From Nilaparvata lugens (lineage: Eukaryota; Arthropoda; Insecta; Hemiptera; Delphacidae): a stretch of 64,000 bases of DNA. Below the pieces are notes generated by a model. It saw only the letters and a list, made by a program, of their open reading frames with translations. It was not told the origin of the DNA and made no database searches. The translations under genes were made by a program, and so were the position numbers. Below are positions 26,281 through 38,360 of this stretch, piece by piece. The stretch covers positions 21,727,916 to 21,791,915 of the forward strand of contig NC_052506.1 in the NCBI RefSeq assembly GCF_014356525.2, read 5' to 3'. Every line of letters starts with the position of its first letter. The first letter of the stretch is position 1.

Positions 26281-28435
26281 TGTGCCTTTCCTTTTAAAAG
26301 ATGATAAAGAAGAATTTTGAATAAAATTTAGAATTTAGAAATAGGCCGACACATCTAGAAAATACCTGAGTCTATACCTAATTCATGCAGGTGAACGGGC
26401 TAGAGTCAAGAAAACTTCAATTAATCTTGCCATGCCTGATTTAATGGGTTCATACTATAGAATAACACTACAATTTGAAATAATTGAAAAATACAAACAG
26501 CTTCAATAAACATTGGCAACTAAAATCGAACAACAGTAACAACAATTTCATGTTACTTTGGTGACATTCTTCATCTGATTCGGGGGCGCATTACTATCCC
26601 CGATTAGATAGCAATACGTCACAAAACCAAACAATATCAGTCATCAAATAACAAGTTAATTTCAACATGGAATTACTCAAGAAAGAAAAGCCCGTTGAAC
26701 CCAAATTTCGTCGATAGTAACCCATATAACCCATTTCATAATAATTTTGAATCCCCACTTTTGATTGACATTCTCGAATGAACCTTTGTTTCACTACACT
26801 GCACTTTTGTTGGTCTGTACGTTGCTTTATCGTCGGGGTTACAGTACCTTGTTTTTGGCGGTGAACTTTTACCGTTTGAATTTGGCTTGACGGCGACGTC
26901 CTCCTACGTCCCTAGACCTGTCGTCTGAACGGGTGTCTTGAAGCGGTGTTACATAAAATTGCGGAACCAAAGTGGTGGTAGTACATGAAGTTGGTTTGGG
27001 GACACACATGAACCGCTGTAAATAAATGTATTACAGCATTAATTTCTAACTCTTCCTACAATTCATCAAAAGCTGAAACAGGAGTTTATTCTGTTATTTA
27101 ATTCAGATTTTATCTTGAAGTTCTGATTTCATTCTCAAAATTTAACAGATTTAAAACAAATTTACTTGCCAGAGTGTCATTAATATACAATGCAACATTT
27201 ATGAAAACACCCATAATAAATTAATATAATGCTTTTAGAAAAAGAATACTTCATTAATTATGATGTTAACTTTTATATTAGATAGTTTTTACCTTTAATT
27301 AAATAAAATTAGTAGACACATAGAAAATAATTTAAATTGTATTAAAATTTGAACATTCATTAATATTAATTTCATGGAAAAGAAAAACTTTCTTCTTTGT
27401 CTATTAAGATTTCTATAATAAAAAATTTACTAAATCATTCGAAAGCCTTAATGACATAAGAAAACAGAGTCTGAAAAATATAAATTATAAAATATCATAA
27501 ACTCAATATGAACATAATCTTAAAAATTTCATTCCAATTTAAAGGCTATCTTCTTAACTTTCAGCAATACTCTACGATAATATATCTCCAGAAACAATAA
27601 CTCAAATGTAACGTAACTGAAAACTTTCTATACTTCTTTAGAAAAAATTTATAAGTATCTTCCATCACTAATAGAATCAAACGGATTATTCTCAATCAAT
27701 ATTATTAACTTGAACAATAACAGGCTTTGTTGATAAAATACTCTTTGATTGAAGTTTCAATTAATTAAATTCCCTAAATTATATTTTAACCTTATTTTAC
27801 GTACCTTAGCGGTTATTTGAAGAAACAATTATTCGTACATGATGAAGAAACACAATTAAACTTTTCAGGACATGGCACTACTAGAAAATTTAAACTTTAA
27901 TAAAAATAAAACTAACTAATGATATAAACTTGTAAACTTGCCCAAAAAGGGCGAAACATAATGACTACATCTTTACTCTCGTAGTGCTCCTAGCAAAGTG
28001 TGCTCCGAAACGTAATCTGGTCTCTCGACTGGGGAATCCCCACTACTGTATTTAGAAACAGGTCTCCTATTGGGCGAAGGGAATTGATTTGACCAATCGT
28101 CGCGTGGCTTCTAGAGCCTTTCGACCAAATAGTAACTGCAAAATCGGTAGTTTGTTATAATTTCATTGCTTGCTGTTACCCAACTTATCGCACTTTATGT
28201 CGCGCCAGGAAGGCTAAGTTTTAGAGATAATTCCATAATCTACATTCCTCGACGACTCGGAGCCACAATTTTTAAATATCTATCATGGGAAACTCGAAGT
28301 CATGGCCGTTCATAATAGAGAGAGAAAATAATTTATTTCGCTAACTCACTTACAATAATGGCTCTAGTCTATTGGGTATTAAATTTACTATTATAACTTG
28401 GGAAAAGGCCTGAATTAAAAAGAGTGCTCAGCACA
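26281..28435 (-). repeat. Element B LTR (3' LTR in element orientation)
   Basis: The copy is 2155 bp. The plus strand runs from tgtgcctttcc to gctcagcaca, so both orientations have TG/CA ends. It lacks the extra junction copy seen next to the other LTR. Confidence 0.9.
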
Positions 28436-28449
28436 CTCCCCCTCCTTAC
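28436..28449 (-). other. Polypurine tract of element B
   Basis: The plus strand reads ctccccctcctta directly after the LTR end at 28435. On the minus strand this is TAAGGAGGGGGAG directly before TGTGCTGAGC. It is a textbook position and composition for the plus-strand primer of reverse transcription. Confidence 0.8.
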
Positions 28450-31400
28450 GGTTTGAAACACGCAAAAAGAAATCTAATCAGGATATGTTACCATAGAGGC
28501 ATTCTGTGTAATTTGGAGAGTCAAATTTCTGGATTGATAATAGGATCCAATTTGAAGCGGGCCCTCTTCAAAAGAAATCTCTTTAATCATTCCGAAATTC
28601 AGCAAAATGTATAACTAATTGAGATTTGTGGCAAGAGTCTTTAAAACTGTGGCAAGAGTCAGGACAAAACAATATGGGCGTGTCCACTTTTTAAGTAGGC
28701 ACTAAAGACGGACCGAGTATAATAATCTTGAATACTTCAATCACTTTATTGAGTCCCTGGTTATTTTCTTGGCAAACTCTAACAAGGGAAAACGTTTAAA
28801 AGACATCATAGTTTTAATTGGTTCTATGTTACTCTGCTGTTGTAAAATATGAAGTAGGTTGATTATAATAGTAAAGGATGAAACTTTTTCACTCTGCTGA
28901 ATGTATTGAAATCTAACTATCATTACTATAGAGTTGAGAGTGCAACATATTTTTAACAATATAAAGCAATTCAGTAGGCAATACTATTCTACATAGAGAC
29001 TACGATTCAAAGATAACAATGATTGAAATTGCATTATTAGATCAACGCGAGAGCTATATGACACAAGCGCGATTTTGCATTCCGCAATCATGAGAAAAAC
29101 ACTTTCCATTATAATATTTCAGTAGGAAACTTCTACCACAGAACGCTAGTCAAAACAAAACTATGATCGAGTGCCAGGCTATCAACAATAATAATACTGT
29201 ATTTCGCTTCTCACTAGAGTACGTGACATTTTCTCTAAACACTGGCAGAGTAATTCTCAAGGCATAATTTAATAATATTAAAGTTCAGCTCTAACTTAGC
29301 ATTGATGAACTGCTACTGCTTGCCTTCTGATTATCAACATTATTGAATTTACCAACACATTGATAGACTACTATTACACTATTACTGATTTACAAGTGCA
29401 CTGACATTTCCAACCTTACTGGAGCCTCACATATTTCTCAACAATAAACTTCATATCCAACTAGTTTCAATTACTCTACTAGATCTCAAAATATCTCAAC
29501 TTATTCACATGGAAAACTTGATTGCAATTTTACTATTTATCATTAAAAAAAATTTATCATTTCATTAAAGATTTTCCTATTTTTTTTTATTTATTAATTC
29601 TTTTTGACTACTTATCTCTAAAGGGTCCTACTACTGTTAATTACCTCAATTTAATTTTCCCAACAAAAATTCTATTTCCTTTTTGACACGAATTTTCCAA
29701 CATATTTCTACCTTATATCCCCATTTAAATTTTTAATCAACCTTTCAACTCTCAACTACAAAATAATTTAAACTCATGTTTAACTCAAGAGATTTTCCCT
29801 TTTCATTTCAAATTCAACTAGAAGAATTTCACTGTTAATTTCTTTTAATTTAACCCGTTCAGTACTGTTCCAATATTTATTTCTACTTTCACTGATAACC
29901 ATTTTAACATTACCTAGGTACTCGAAAAAGTTTCTCTGTTATTTTATTTGTATACCTTAACTAATCACTTTAAATATTCATTGTCTAAAACTTTCAATTT
30001 TCGTTACCATACCAAATTTCTAAGCAACTTTAAACTCCATAATACCCCTTTTTTTTACTAATTATTACTTGTGTCTTTGCGGCTGACTTTCCTACCAAAC
30101 ATTAACGAACCTTTTGACTGGGCTTCCCTAAACTGCATTACGCTGATTGTTTTCCTTACAATCACTACGAAGACTCACTAAATATCCTAGATTTCGGTTT
30201 ACGTTATTCTACTGACGAGCCCCATAACTCTCGAATGAACCAGACCGTTTACTAGATACAAAAAAAATCTTAGCTCACACCATCTTCGGTGCCTTTCGCT
30301 AAAATTATACAATTCCACCGTACAAATTTGCAAGGTTAGTCACAGCTAAATTCCTTGATTTGTTACATGGACAACTTTCGGGCAGTGCTCCGTTCTCTCT
30401 GGACACGGACCTACACTTTCGCCGATTACCTAAATTCAACAACAACACACATAGGCAGGACATCCCCGTGTCCTCCTCTAAATCTTGAGTCTCAACTAAA
30501 CAAACAAAAAATTCCCCACAGTCTACAGGAAACGTCATCAACACAACGGATCTTTACACTATCAATACGCATGCCTACCGCAAAAATCACACCCTAAAAA
30601 AAATATTTCCAATAATAAAACTGATTCACCTTTTCGAGAATAACCATTACTGATAATGGGACTTAACAACCTCATCTCAATCAACTTATTTTTATACTAA
30701 TTCCCAAGGATTTGATTATCGTTTCAACTTTAATCTACAACACCCAATTATTTAGTTTAAACATCTCAAGGCCAAAACTACTCATAAACTTTTCAAAACT
30801 ACATATCAACAATAACTAATAAAACAGTTTCCTATTTATTCTCTGATTAACTTCGATCTACCTAAACTTATCAAAAAAATTCCTATTTTCCCCAAACATT
30901 CTCCCATAATAATTTCCGAATTTTCCTAATTTACTTGGGTTGACCTTTAAAATCTCAATATTCACTTTCACTACTACTATACTGATATTCAACTACCAGA
31001 CGTGAGACCAGAATACGTACGTTGACATTACAATAATTTCTATCATCATTCACGGAATTACAGAATGCAAAAAATTTATTCAGTACTTAGAATCAGTTAT
31101 TTTCACCTATGCTAGTTTCTTCTACTAATTTTTATTCTACCGTTAAACCTTTAATTTGTCAATAATCAATTTCAATATAAAGTTTTAGAACTATTTCAAC
31201 TTGAGCTTCAATGATACCTAACTTTATCTTTAAGCACATCAAAAAATTTTCATTTTAATGGATTTACTGAACTGAATAACATTCCTATTTCATCTACAAT
31301 TATTTAAACTTCAGAAAAATTGGAGTAGCAACTATAAATTATTCATTCAACTCCAAACCTAAAATATTGACAGTTAACACGTTCACAGAATGAATTATTT

Positions 31401-31520
31401 AGTATAGACTCAGAAAAATTGATCTAGTATTATTAGAGTAAGTTATGAAAAATTTAATTTTTTAGAAAATTTGAATTCCAGAGATTTAAATATCTCTAGA
31501 CAGCAGAGTCGGCGCAGTTG
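28450..31520. other. Element B internal region, no ORF supported
   Basis: This is about 3.1 kb without any convincing coding frame. The plus strand is rich in C/T and A with few G over about 29500-31400, so the presumed element RNA (minus strand) is purine-biased. The longest minus-strand frames are under 80 codons and lack domains. Confidence 0.6.
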
Positions 31521-33710
31521 TGTGCCTTTCGCTAAACATTCAGCAGCAGTGGCGCAGTTGTGTGCCTGCACCTTTTTAAAAGATGATAAAGAAGAATTTT
31601 GAATAAAATTTAGAATTTAGAAATAGGCCGACACATCTAGAAAATACCTGAGTCTATACCTAATTCATGCAGGTGAACGGGCTAGAGTCAAGAAAACTTC
31701 AATTAATCTTGCCATGCCTGATTTAATGGGTTTATACTATAGAATAACACTACAATTTGAAATAATTGAAAAATACAAACAGCTTCAATAAACATTGGCA
31801 ACTAAAATCGAACAACAGTAACAACAATTTCATGTTACTTTGGTGACATTCTTCATCTGATTCGGGGGCGCATTACTATCCCCGATTAGATAGCAATACG
31901 TCACAAAACCAAACAATATCAGTCATCAAATAACAAGTTAATTTCAACATGGAATTACTCAAGAAAGAAAAGCCCGTTGAACCCAAATTTCGTCGATAGT
32001 AACCCATATAACCCATTTCATAATAATTTTGAATCCCCACTTTTGATTGACATTCTCGAATGAACCTTTGTTTCACTACACTGCACTTTTGTTGGTCTGT
32101 ACGTTGCTTTATCGTCGGGGTTACAGTACCTTGTTTTTGGCGGTGAACTTTTACCGTTTGAATTTGGCTTGACGGCGACGTCCTCCTACGTCCCTAGACC
32201 TGTCGTCTGAACGGGTGTCTTGAAGCGGTGTTACATAAAATTGCGGAACCAAAGTGGTGGTAGTACATGAAGTTGGTTTGGGGACACACATGAACTGCTG
32301 TAAATAAATGTATTACAGCATTAATTTCTAACTCTTCCTACAATTCATCAAAAGCTAAAACAGGAGTTTATTCTGTTATTTAATTCAGATTTTATCTTGA
32401 CGTTCTGATTTCATTCTCAAAATTTAACAGATTTAAAACAAATTTACTTGCCAGAGTGTCATTAATATACAATGCAACATTTATGAAAACACCCATAATA
32501 AATTAATATAATGCTTTTAGAAAAAGAATACTTCATTAATTATGATGTTAACTTTTATATTAGATAGTTTTTACCTTTAATTAAATAAAATTAGTAGACA
32601 CATAGAAAATAATTTAAATTGTATTAAAATTTGAACATTCATTAATATTAATTTCATGGAAAAGAAAAACTTTCTTCTTCGTCTATTAAGATTTCTATAA
32701 TAAAAAATTTACTAAATCATTCGAAAGCCTTAATGACATAAGAAAACAGAGTCTGAAAAATATAAATTATAAAATATCATAAACTCAATATGAACATAAT
32801 CTTAAAAATTTCATTCCAATTTAAAGGCTTGACTTTCAGCAATACTCTACGATAATATATCTCCAGAAACAATAACTCAAATGTAACGTAACTGAAAACT
32901 TTCTATACTTCTTTAGAAAAAATTTATAAGTATCTTCCATCACTAATAGAATCAAACGGATTATTCTCAATCAATATTATTAACTTGAACAATAACAGGC
33001 TTTGTTGATAAAATACTCTTTGATTGAAGTTTCAATTAATTAAATTCCCTAAATTATATTTTAACCTTATTTTACGTACCTTAGCGGTTATTTGAAGAAA
33101 CAATTATTCGTACATGATGAAGAAACACAATTAAACTTTTCAGGACATGGCACTACTAGAAAATTTAAACTTTAATAAAAATAAAACTAACTAATGATAT
33201 AAACTTGTAAACTTGCCCAAAAAGGGCGAAACATAATGACTACATCTTTACTCTCGTAGTGCTCCTAACAAAGTGTGCTCCGAAACGTAATCTGGTCTCT
33301 CGACTGGGGAATCCCCACTACTGTATTTAGAAACAGGTCTCCTATTGGGCGAAGGGAATTGATTTGACCAATCGTCGCGTGGCTTCTAGAGCCTTTCGAC
33401 CAAATAGTAACTGCAAAATCGGTAGTTTGTTATAATTTCATTGCTTGCTGTTACCCAACTTATCGCACTTTATGTCGCGCCAGGAAGGCTAAGTTTTAGA
33501 GATAATTCCATAATCTACATTCCTCGACGACTCTGAGCCACAATTTTTAAATATCTATCATGGTAAACTCGAAGTCATGGCCGTTCATAATAGAGAGAGA
33601 AAATAATTTATTTCGCTAACTCACTTACAATAATGGCTCTAGTCTATTGGGTATTAAATTTACTATTATAACTTGGGAAAAGGCCTGAATTAAAAAGAGT
33701 GCTCGGCACA
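31521..33710 (-). repeat. Element B LTR (5' LTR) with duplicated junction
   Basis: The edge can be placed at 31521 or 31561. The unit ggcgcagttgtgtgcct occurs twice, 40 bp apart (31511-31527 and 31551-31567). The outer choice (31521, tgtgcctttcg) matches the start of the partner LTR better. With 31561 the length is 2150 bp, with 31521 it is 2190 bp; the partner is 2155 bp. It also carries a 7-bp deletion near 32827 relative to the partner. Confidence 0.85.
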
Positions 33711-33714
33711 ACAG

Positions 33715-33877
33715 AATATAATGTAAATTGGAGTGAAAAGGATTGTCAAGACTTCAAGGGTCAAAACTGGATTGCAAAGACGTTATTTATCCATTGGCCA
33801 GGTAGACGATGTCTAGACAATGACTAAACCATGTCTAAACCTATCAACAGCTGTGTGATTAGACGCGTTCTATTCAT
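33715..33877. other. Short spacer between element B and MITE
   Basis: Non-coding; nothing was recognised. Confidence 0.4.
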
Positions 33878-33880
33878 TTA

Positions 33881-34243
33881 GGGCCGGTTTCCGAGTTCGA
33901 GATTTAGGTAAGTTCTAGACTTTGAACAGCTGGAGTCAGAAAATTGGCTTTCCAAAACGGGGCGTAGTCGCAGTAAATAGTTGCAGCAAAATAAATCTTT
34001 ATTTTCTCATTTCTACAATTTTGGAAACGTTTTTCCTTTACGAAATTAAATAATAACATTCCTAAATAATTGAAAATAGCTGAAACTTTACACTATTTTC
34101 TTATTATTTTCATGTTGTGTTAAATTTTATGTTTTTCAAAACTTAATTTAAACGTTAATGTGACTATGGCTACGACTACGCCCCGTTTCGAGAAGCTAAT
34201 TTTCTGACTCCAGGTGTTTAATCCCGAGCTCGGAAGCCGACCC
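33881..34243. mobile_element. MITE, 363 bp, long TIRs, TTA target duplication
   Basis: The ends are imperfect inverted repeats extending close to 90 bp. The left begins gggccggtttccgagttcga, and the reverse complement of the right begins gggtcggcttccgagctcgg. Inner blocks such as ggagtcagaaaatt and acggggcgtagtcg are also mirrored. The sequence tta flanks both sides (33878-33880 and 34244-34246). There is no ORF inside. The 3-bp TWA duplication suggests PIF/Harbinger ancestry (inference). Confidence 0.85.
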
Positions 34244-34317
34244 TTACTGATACCATAGAGAAGCAATAGCGGAAGAATCATTTTACCTTCATAACTCCTG
34301 GTGATCCTGATCCTCAC

Positions 34318-34410
34318 AATGTCCTCGCCGTCCTCGGTCCCCGAGACCTCCAGGGGTGTCTACGGAGCCCCCCCTCCACGGCGATCCTACCTCAGGTTCC
34401 CCACACCACC
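34318..34410. other. GC-rich exon-like patch
   Basis: About 90 bases are markedly GC-rich and open in several frames on both strands, in sharp contrast with the flanks. The plus frame from the ATG at 34319 gives a Ser/Pro/Arg-rich start (MSSPSSVPETSRGVYG). A minus frame gives an acidic-then-basic segment ending before a GTAAAA donor-like site near 34290. No family is recognised. It could be a captured exon fragment inside a transposon or a real small exon. Confidence 0.25.
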
Positions 34411-34651
34411 ATTACTGTCGATTATTGTAGATTTTTACTGTTTTAACCGGGTAACAGTGTATGAACGGCACAATATGAGAGACTACCAGCGTCATAAAGC
34501 TTCACGGGAAAGAACTACGTGGTCTATAAGCTTGAGTAAAAGTTGCGACATAAACGCCCTATACCGTGGGATATCTACTTATATGCTATTGTTTCTCTAT
34601 GCTGATACTGAACTGAGTTTTCAGTAATTAATCAACAACATATATTATGTT

Positions 34652-34778
34652 CTCCGTCCTTATAAATTGGACCAGATTGAACGGAACTTGACAAACACAT
34701 AATTGTGCGCAGAAAGCACATCATGTGTATGTCAAGCTAAGTTCCATCTATTAGAAATTATAAGAACGATAAACGGAG
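34652..34778. repeat. Fold-back element, about 127 bp
   Basis: The sequence is an imperfect palindrome. ctccg...cttataa, ggaactt, gaca.acacat and tgtgc on the left are mirrored by gcaca, atgtgt.tgtc, aagttcc, ttataag and cggag on the right, around a loop gcagaaa. It may be a small MITE or the end of a larger element that includes the following 150 bases. Confidence 0.7.
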
Positions 34779-36255
34779 TTTAGCCAGTGCCTAGATGTTC
34801 AGATCTGAGCGAGAGCCACAATCAAACAGATGACAGTTACAGACCTACAGACTGTAGGCCTAGCTACAGTGCTACGGCGTTGCCATAGCATCGCTAACCA
34901 GTAGTTCAGACACTGTCTAACACGGCTGATTTGTACCTATACACGGCGGATACAATGTTTAGTCAATGATCACGGAGACAACGTCTTTGCAATCTACCAT
35001 TACAATAGTCCAAGAGATATTACTTTACCCATGGCTCTCTCTCTCGAAGAAAGAGAGGCCCGATGCTCTTTCCTTCATTAATCACTCCCACTACCTAACA
35101 GAATTATTCCTACTTTTGTGTCAGCATCCAATTGTGCGCAGCATGCTTATTCCTCTCCAATACTCTGTTCATGCTAAAAACTGTGCAAGGAGAAATCGGT
35201 TTCCACTCTTCATGTTGAAAGTAATATCTCTCGGACTATAGTCAGAAAGTAAAAACTCGTACTTAATGCACTCAATATAAAGTTATCAAAAGTATGCAAA
35301 CGCTTTCTACGAAAGCTTTTCGTTCTAAAAAAAGGTAAATACTGTGAGACTCTTTGAATTGAACCTCAAAGAAATTAATAATAATAATACATTTTATGTT
35401 GTCAATTATTGCTGTTCACTGGAATAGTGTTCTGGAGAGCTTATCTGGAATAATACTCTTCTGCCTACATCACAGCCTTTTAAAGTAAACATAGTCCTTT
35501 TTCCAATCACCTCTATCAACGATGAGACCTATCAGCCAATCGTGGTCTACCTCTACGAACGCTACCTGAGATGCAAGATAAATTGAAGATAGAGCCCACC
35601 CACAAAAGAAGATAAATAGCAAGAGAATGATGTGAGATCGTAAAAGACCGGAGAGTGACAGTAACGTATAAATTCTACGGTAAACCCCAATAATACTTTC
35701 TCCCTTATTCAATCTTTCGGTCTTCCGTTATAAAAAGCAGCCGCAAAGAACATGTCAGTCATCCGAAAGGCTCAACAATAGTTATCGATCGACTTGAAAA
35801 TAGCAAGAACCTTTGCAGGAAGACAAAATACGCGGTCTCGCTATTAGCTTTCGTTCACCGCCCCTATTTTTCGATGAAATGGCTTGTTAGCATAGCGGGC
35901 CCTTTTTGACAAAGTAAACGTAAATTCATAGTTTGTCATTCCATCAAATTTACTGCACTGATTTCACTGAACGCTATTTCTTCCTCTTCAATCTGATCTA
36001 ATCTCTCTCACTCTCTCTCTCTCACACACACACAAACACTCTCTCACTCCTGCACTATTCCATTTCATTTTTGATTCATTATTCATTGCCAGTTTAAATA
36101 TACAGTTTATACATAAGTGCCATTTCCCTTCTATAATACAGTATTACAATGTTACATTGAGCATTATTTAGAACTATTCAAGAGGTTTCAGAACACGGAT
36201 GAATAAGATTAAAAATTAATGTAATGTATATTACAATTAATATTAACATTAAATA
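34779..36255. other. Non-coding stretch with CT/CA microsatellite
   Basis: No gene is supported. A mixed (CT)n/(CA)n microsatellite lies at 36001-36050. A short inverted repeat cctacag/ctgtagg lies near 34844-34859. Confidence 0.45.
36001..36050. repeat. CT/CA microsatellite
   Basis: This is a run of tctctc, then cacaca, then ctctct dinucleotides with few interruptions. Confidence 0.85.
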
Positions 36256-36870
36256 TCGGGGACCGAGCTTCGCTCTGGAGTACAAAAGCATAAAAAAATT
36301 ATTACGGAAGAAGAAATTAGAATAACATTCATACAGAAATGTTCTATCTAATCACAGTAAATTGAGATAAATTCCCAGAGGAATGCAAAAATTTCCCTCA
36401 CAAAGGCCCAGTTGCACAAAAGCCGGTTACATTTTAATCCTGATTAACTTCACGTGAACCAAATCAGAGAAGACCATTTCAAAAAGATTGATCTACTGGA
36501 ATTGATCAGGATTGAAAATAACCCTGCTTTTTTGCAACCGGCACCAAGTACCTGATTGAATGATTACAAAAGTTCAACAGCTGAGTCATAATTTTGACAC
36601 AGTCCCACACACATTAACTCGCTCACTCACTTCCATCACCAACAGACTGATTATTATCATCTGCTCTACCAAGGATGAATAATAATTATCCTTTTAATGT
36701 CCTTCAGCGATTTTTCGAGATGATGAGACCTAGTGCAATCGAATCATTATATTATTATAAACCTACTATGCTCTGAATTTCGTGAGAATCGTTAGAGCTG
36801 TTTTCGAGATCCGGTAAAATACAAACATAAACATATAAACAGAAGTTGCTCGTTTAATAGTATAGGATAT
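36256..36870. repeat. Dispersed repeat interrupted by a MITE
   Basis: The left end carries a small hairpin, gagcttcgctc, inside cggggaccgagcttcgctct. The right end carries a segment, cgttagagctgttttcgaga followed by gctcgtttaatagtatagga, that I believe is a very common hemipteran repeat end (recall, not searched). Between them sits the MITE at 36405-36545, so the host repeat is older. Boundaries are approximate. Confidence 0.5.
36405..36545. mobile_element. MITE with gttgcacaaaag-type inverted ends
   Basis: The left end is ggcccagttgcacaaaagcc. The reverse complement of the right end is ggtgccggttgcaaaaaagc. The body contains mirrored atcctgatta / gatcaggatt motifs. A related copy lies at 63171-63296. 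No coding capacity is present. Confidence 0.7.
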
Positions 36871-38360
36871 TCCAATCCGAAGTGGATAGATCAACCACGA
36901 TTTTCGAATACCACCTGTTCACCTAGACTGATAAACTGTCTAGCTCTATCTGTATTTGCTTAGCTTGAAGTTTGTACAGAAACTCATCATACATTTGTCA
37001 TATCAATTATTGATATCTTCCAATAATAATGGATTGTATCGAATTTGGGCCAAACCATAAGCATGCATGATGCTTATTTTATCAAATCATATACATATTC
37101 ATGTCCTTGAATGAACTGAAGTGATTAATATTGGAATACATAATTACATACACCGTACACAAGTACAACAATCCTAGCTGGAAGTAAGCTCCTCTCACCC
37201 ACATATTATTCATAAGCTTCGGATTGCATAACAAATACAGTAATAACATTACAGTATTGCATTATCAATCAATATGAGTGTCTAGCACTGAGATCTCTAG
37301 GTAATCAATTTCGGTTCCCCGGTAAAATACTGTACAATCGTTCACCCCGGAGTAAATTATCAGGAGAACATTATGTTTTCTAGAAGACTCTACCTATGGT
37401 TCTGAATATTATTTTTCTCTAAAACCTCAGATTCAAAATGGGATACAACAATGAATAACTTTATACATAGTATGCCACCTACAACAATCAATTATTTTGT
37501 ATATAGTATGCTATCTTTATAAACCTTGCATCAAGGAGTAGTGTGGAGAATGAAAATACATTTCGTTGAACAGAATGTCGTTGCTTCTTGACTAACGCAC
37601 ATTCCAAGTAATGGAAAACGGAATGGAATGGAAATTGGTGTTGTATATGGCGAGAGAATCAGTTGCAGTTCCAAGAGGCTAAGGGTTTGTGGCTTCTAGG
37701 GGACTTGGAGCCACCTTTTCTGCCAAAGATTTATTTCATGTGGAAGTGTTACAAACATGAATGTAGTAGCAAAACACTTGACATTCAAGACTCACCTCTA
37801 TCAACGTCTTATACCACAGTTCACTATACAACGATATTTAACTATAGATTTCCTAAATTAGTTTACACAATTTTACTTGAATCATCATCGTCATCAGTAT
37901 TCTGCCTTTGGGCAGGTCCGGTCCGTACATGATTCCTTCTTCTCAATTCCTCTTATATGAATGAAGCGAGAATATTCCTAGACTTATCAATCTTATTCTT
38001 TCAGTGATAATTCAATCAAAGTGTTCAACCTTTTTGGCTTGAATGATAAATATGCAATGTTAGATCCTATAAGTTTTTGAAATCGTGTCAATAAAACTCA
38101 ATCCAATTCCCCATGAAATATTCTTCAACATTGCATGTGTTTCAAATACGTATAGAGGTATTAAATACTTGCTTGATATACTGAACTCTATGCATCAATC
38201 AGAAAATCTGGGTTCCAGCGAACGATTCGGTATAATATTCATCCAGAAGGAAAGTCTATAGCTATCGTCTAAACGGTCTATCTTCTTCAAATTCATTCAA
38301 TTCCTAGAAGAAAACTCAGTGGATGAAAACCTGAAATGTTTTTTTATTCGGGATAGACTG
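36871..38360. other. Non-coding stretch, no gene supported
   Basis: This is AT-rich sequence up to the LTR of element C. A frame of 89 codons at 37663-37932 has no ATG-plus-domain support beyond chance. Confidence 0.4.

Larger units (their letters stand above)
26277..33714 (-). mobile_element. LTR retroelement B, non-autonomous, no ORF
   Basis: The 4-bp target duplication is ACAG (26277-26280 and 33711-33714). Two direct LTRs of about 2.15 kb flank a 3.1-kb internal region. A clean polypurine tract, AAGGAGGGGGAG on the minus strand, abuts the LTR at 28435, which fixes the orientation as minus. No open frame with gag or pol features exists in the interior, so this is a large non-autonomous derivative dependent on enzymes in trans. 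The LTRs differ by about ten substitutions and a few indels by eye, slightly more than in element A. A primer site beginning TGG was not found in the expected place. Confidence 0.87.

Noticed and set aside
31545..31560. TGGCGCAG on the plus strand next to the element B LTR, like a serine-tRNA primer site
   Set aside because: It lies before the right-hand LTR, which is the wrong side for a plus-oriented element, and the polypurine tract shows that element B is minus-oriented.
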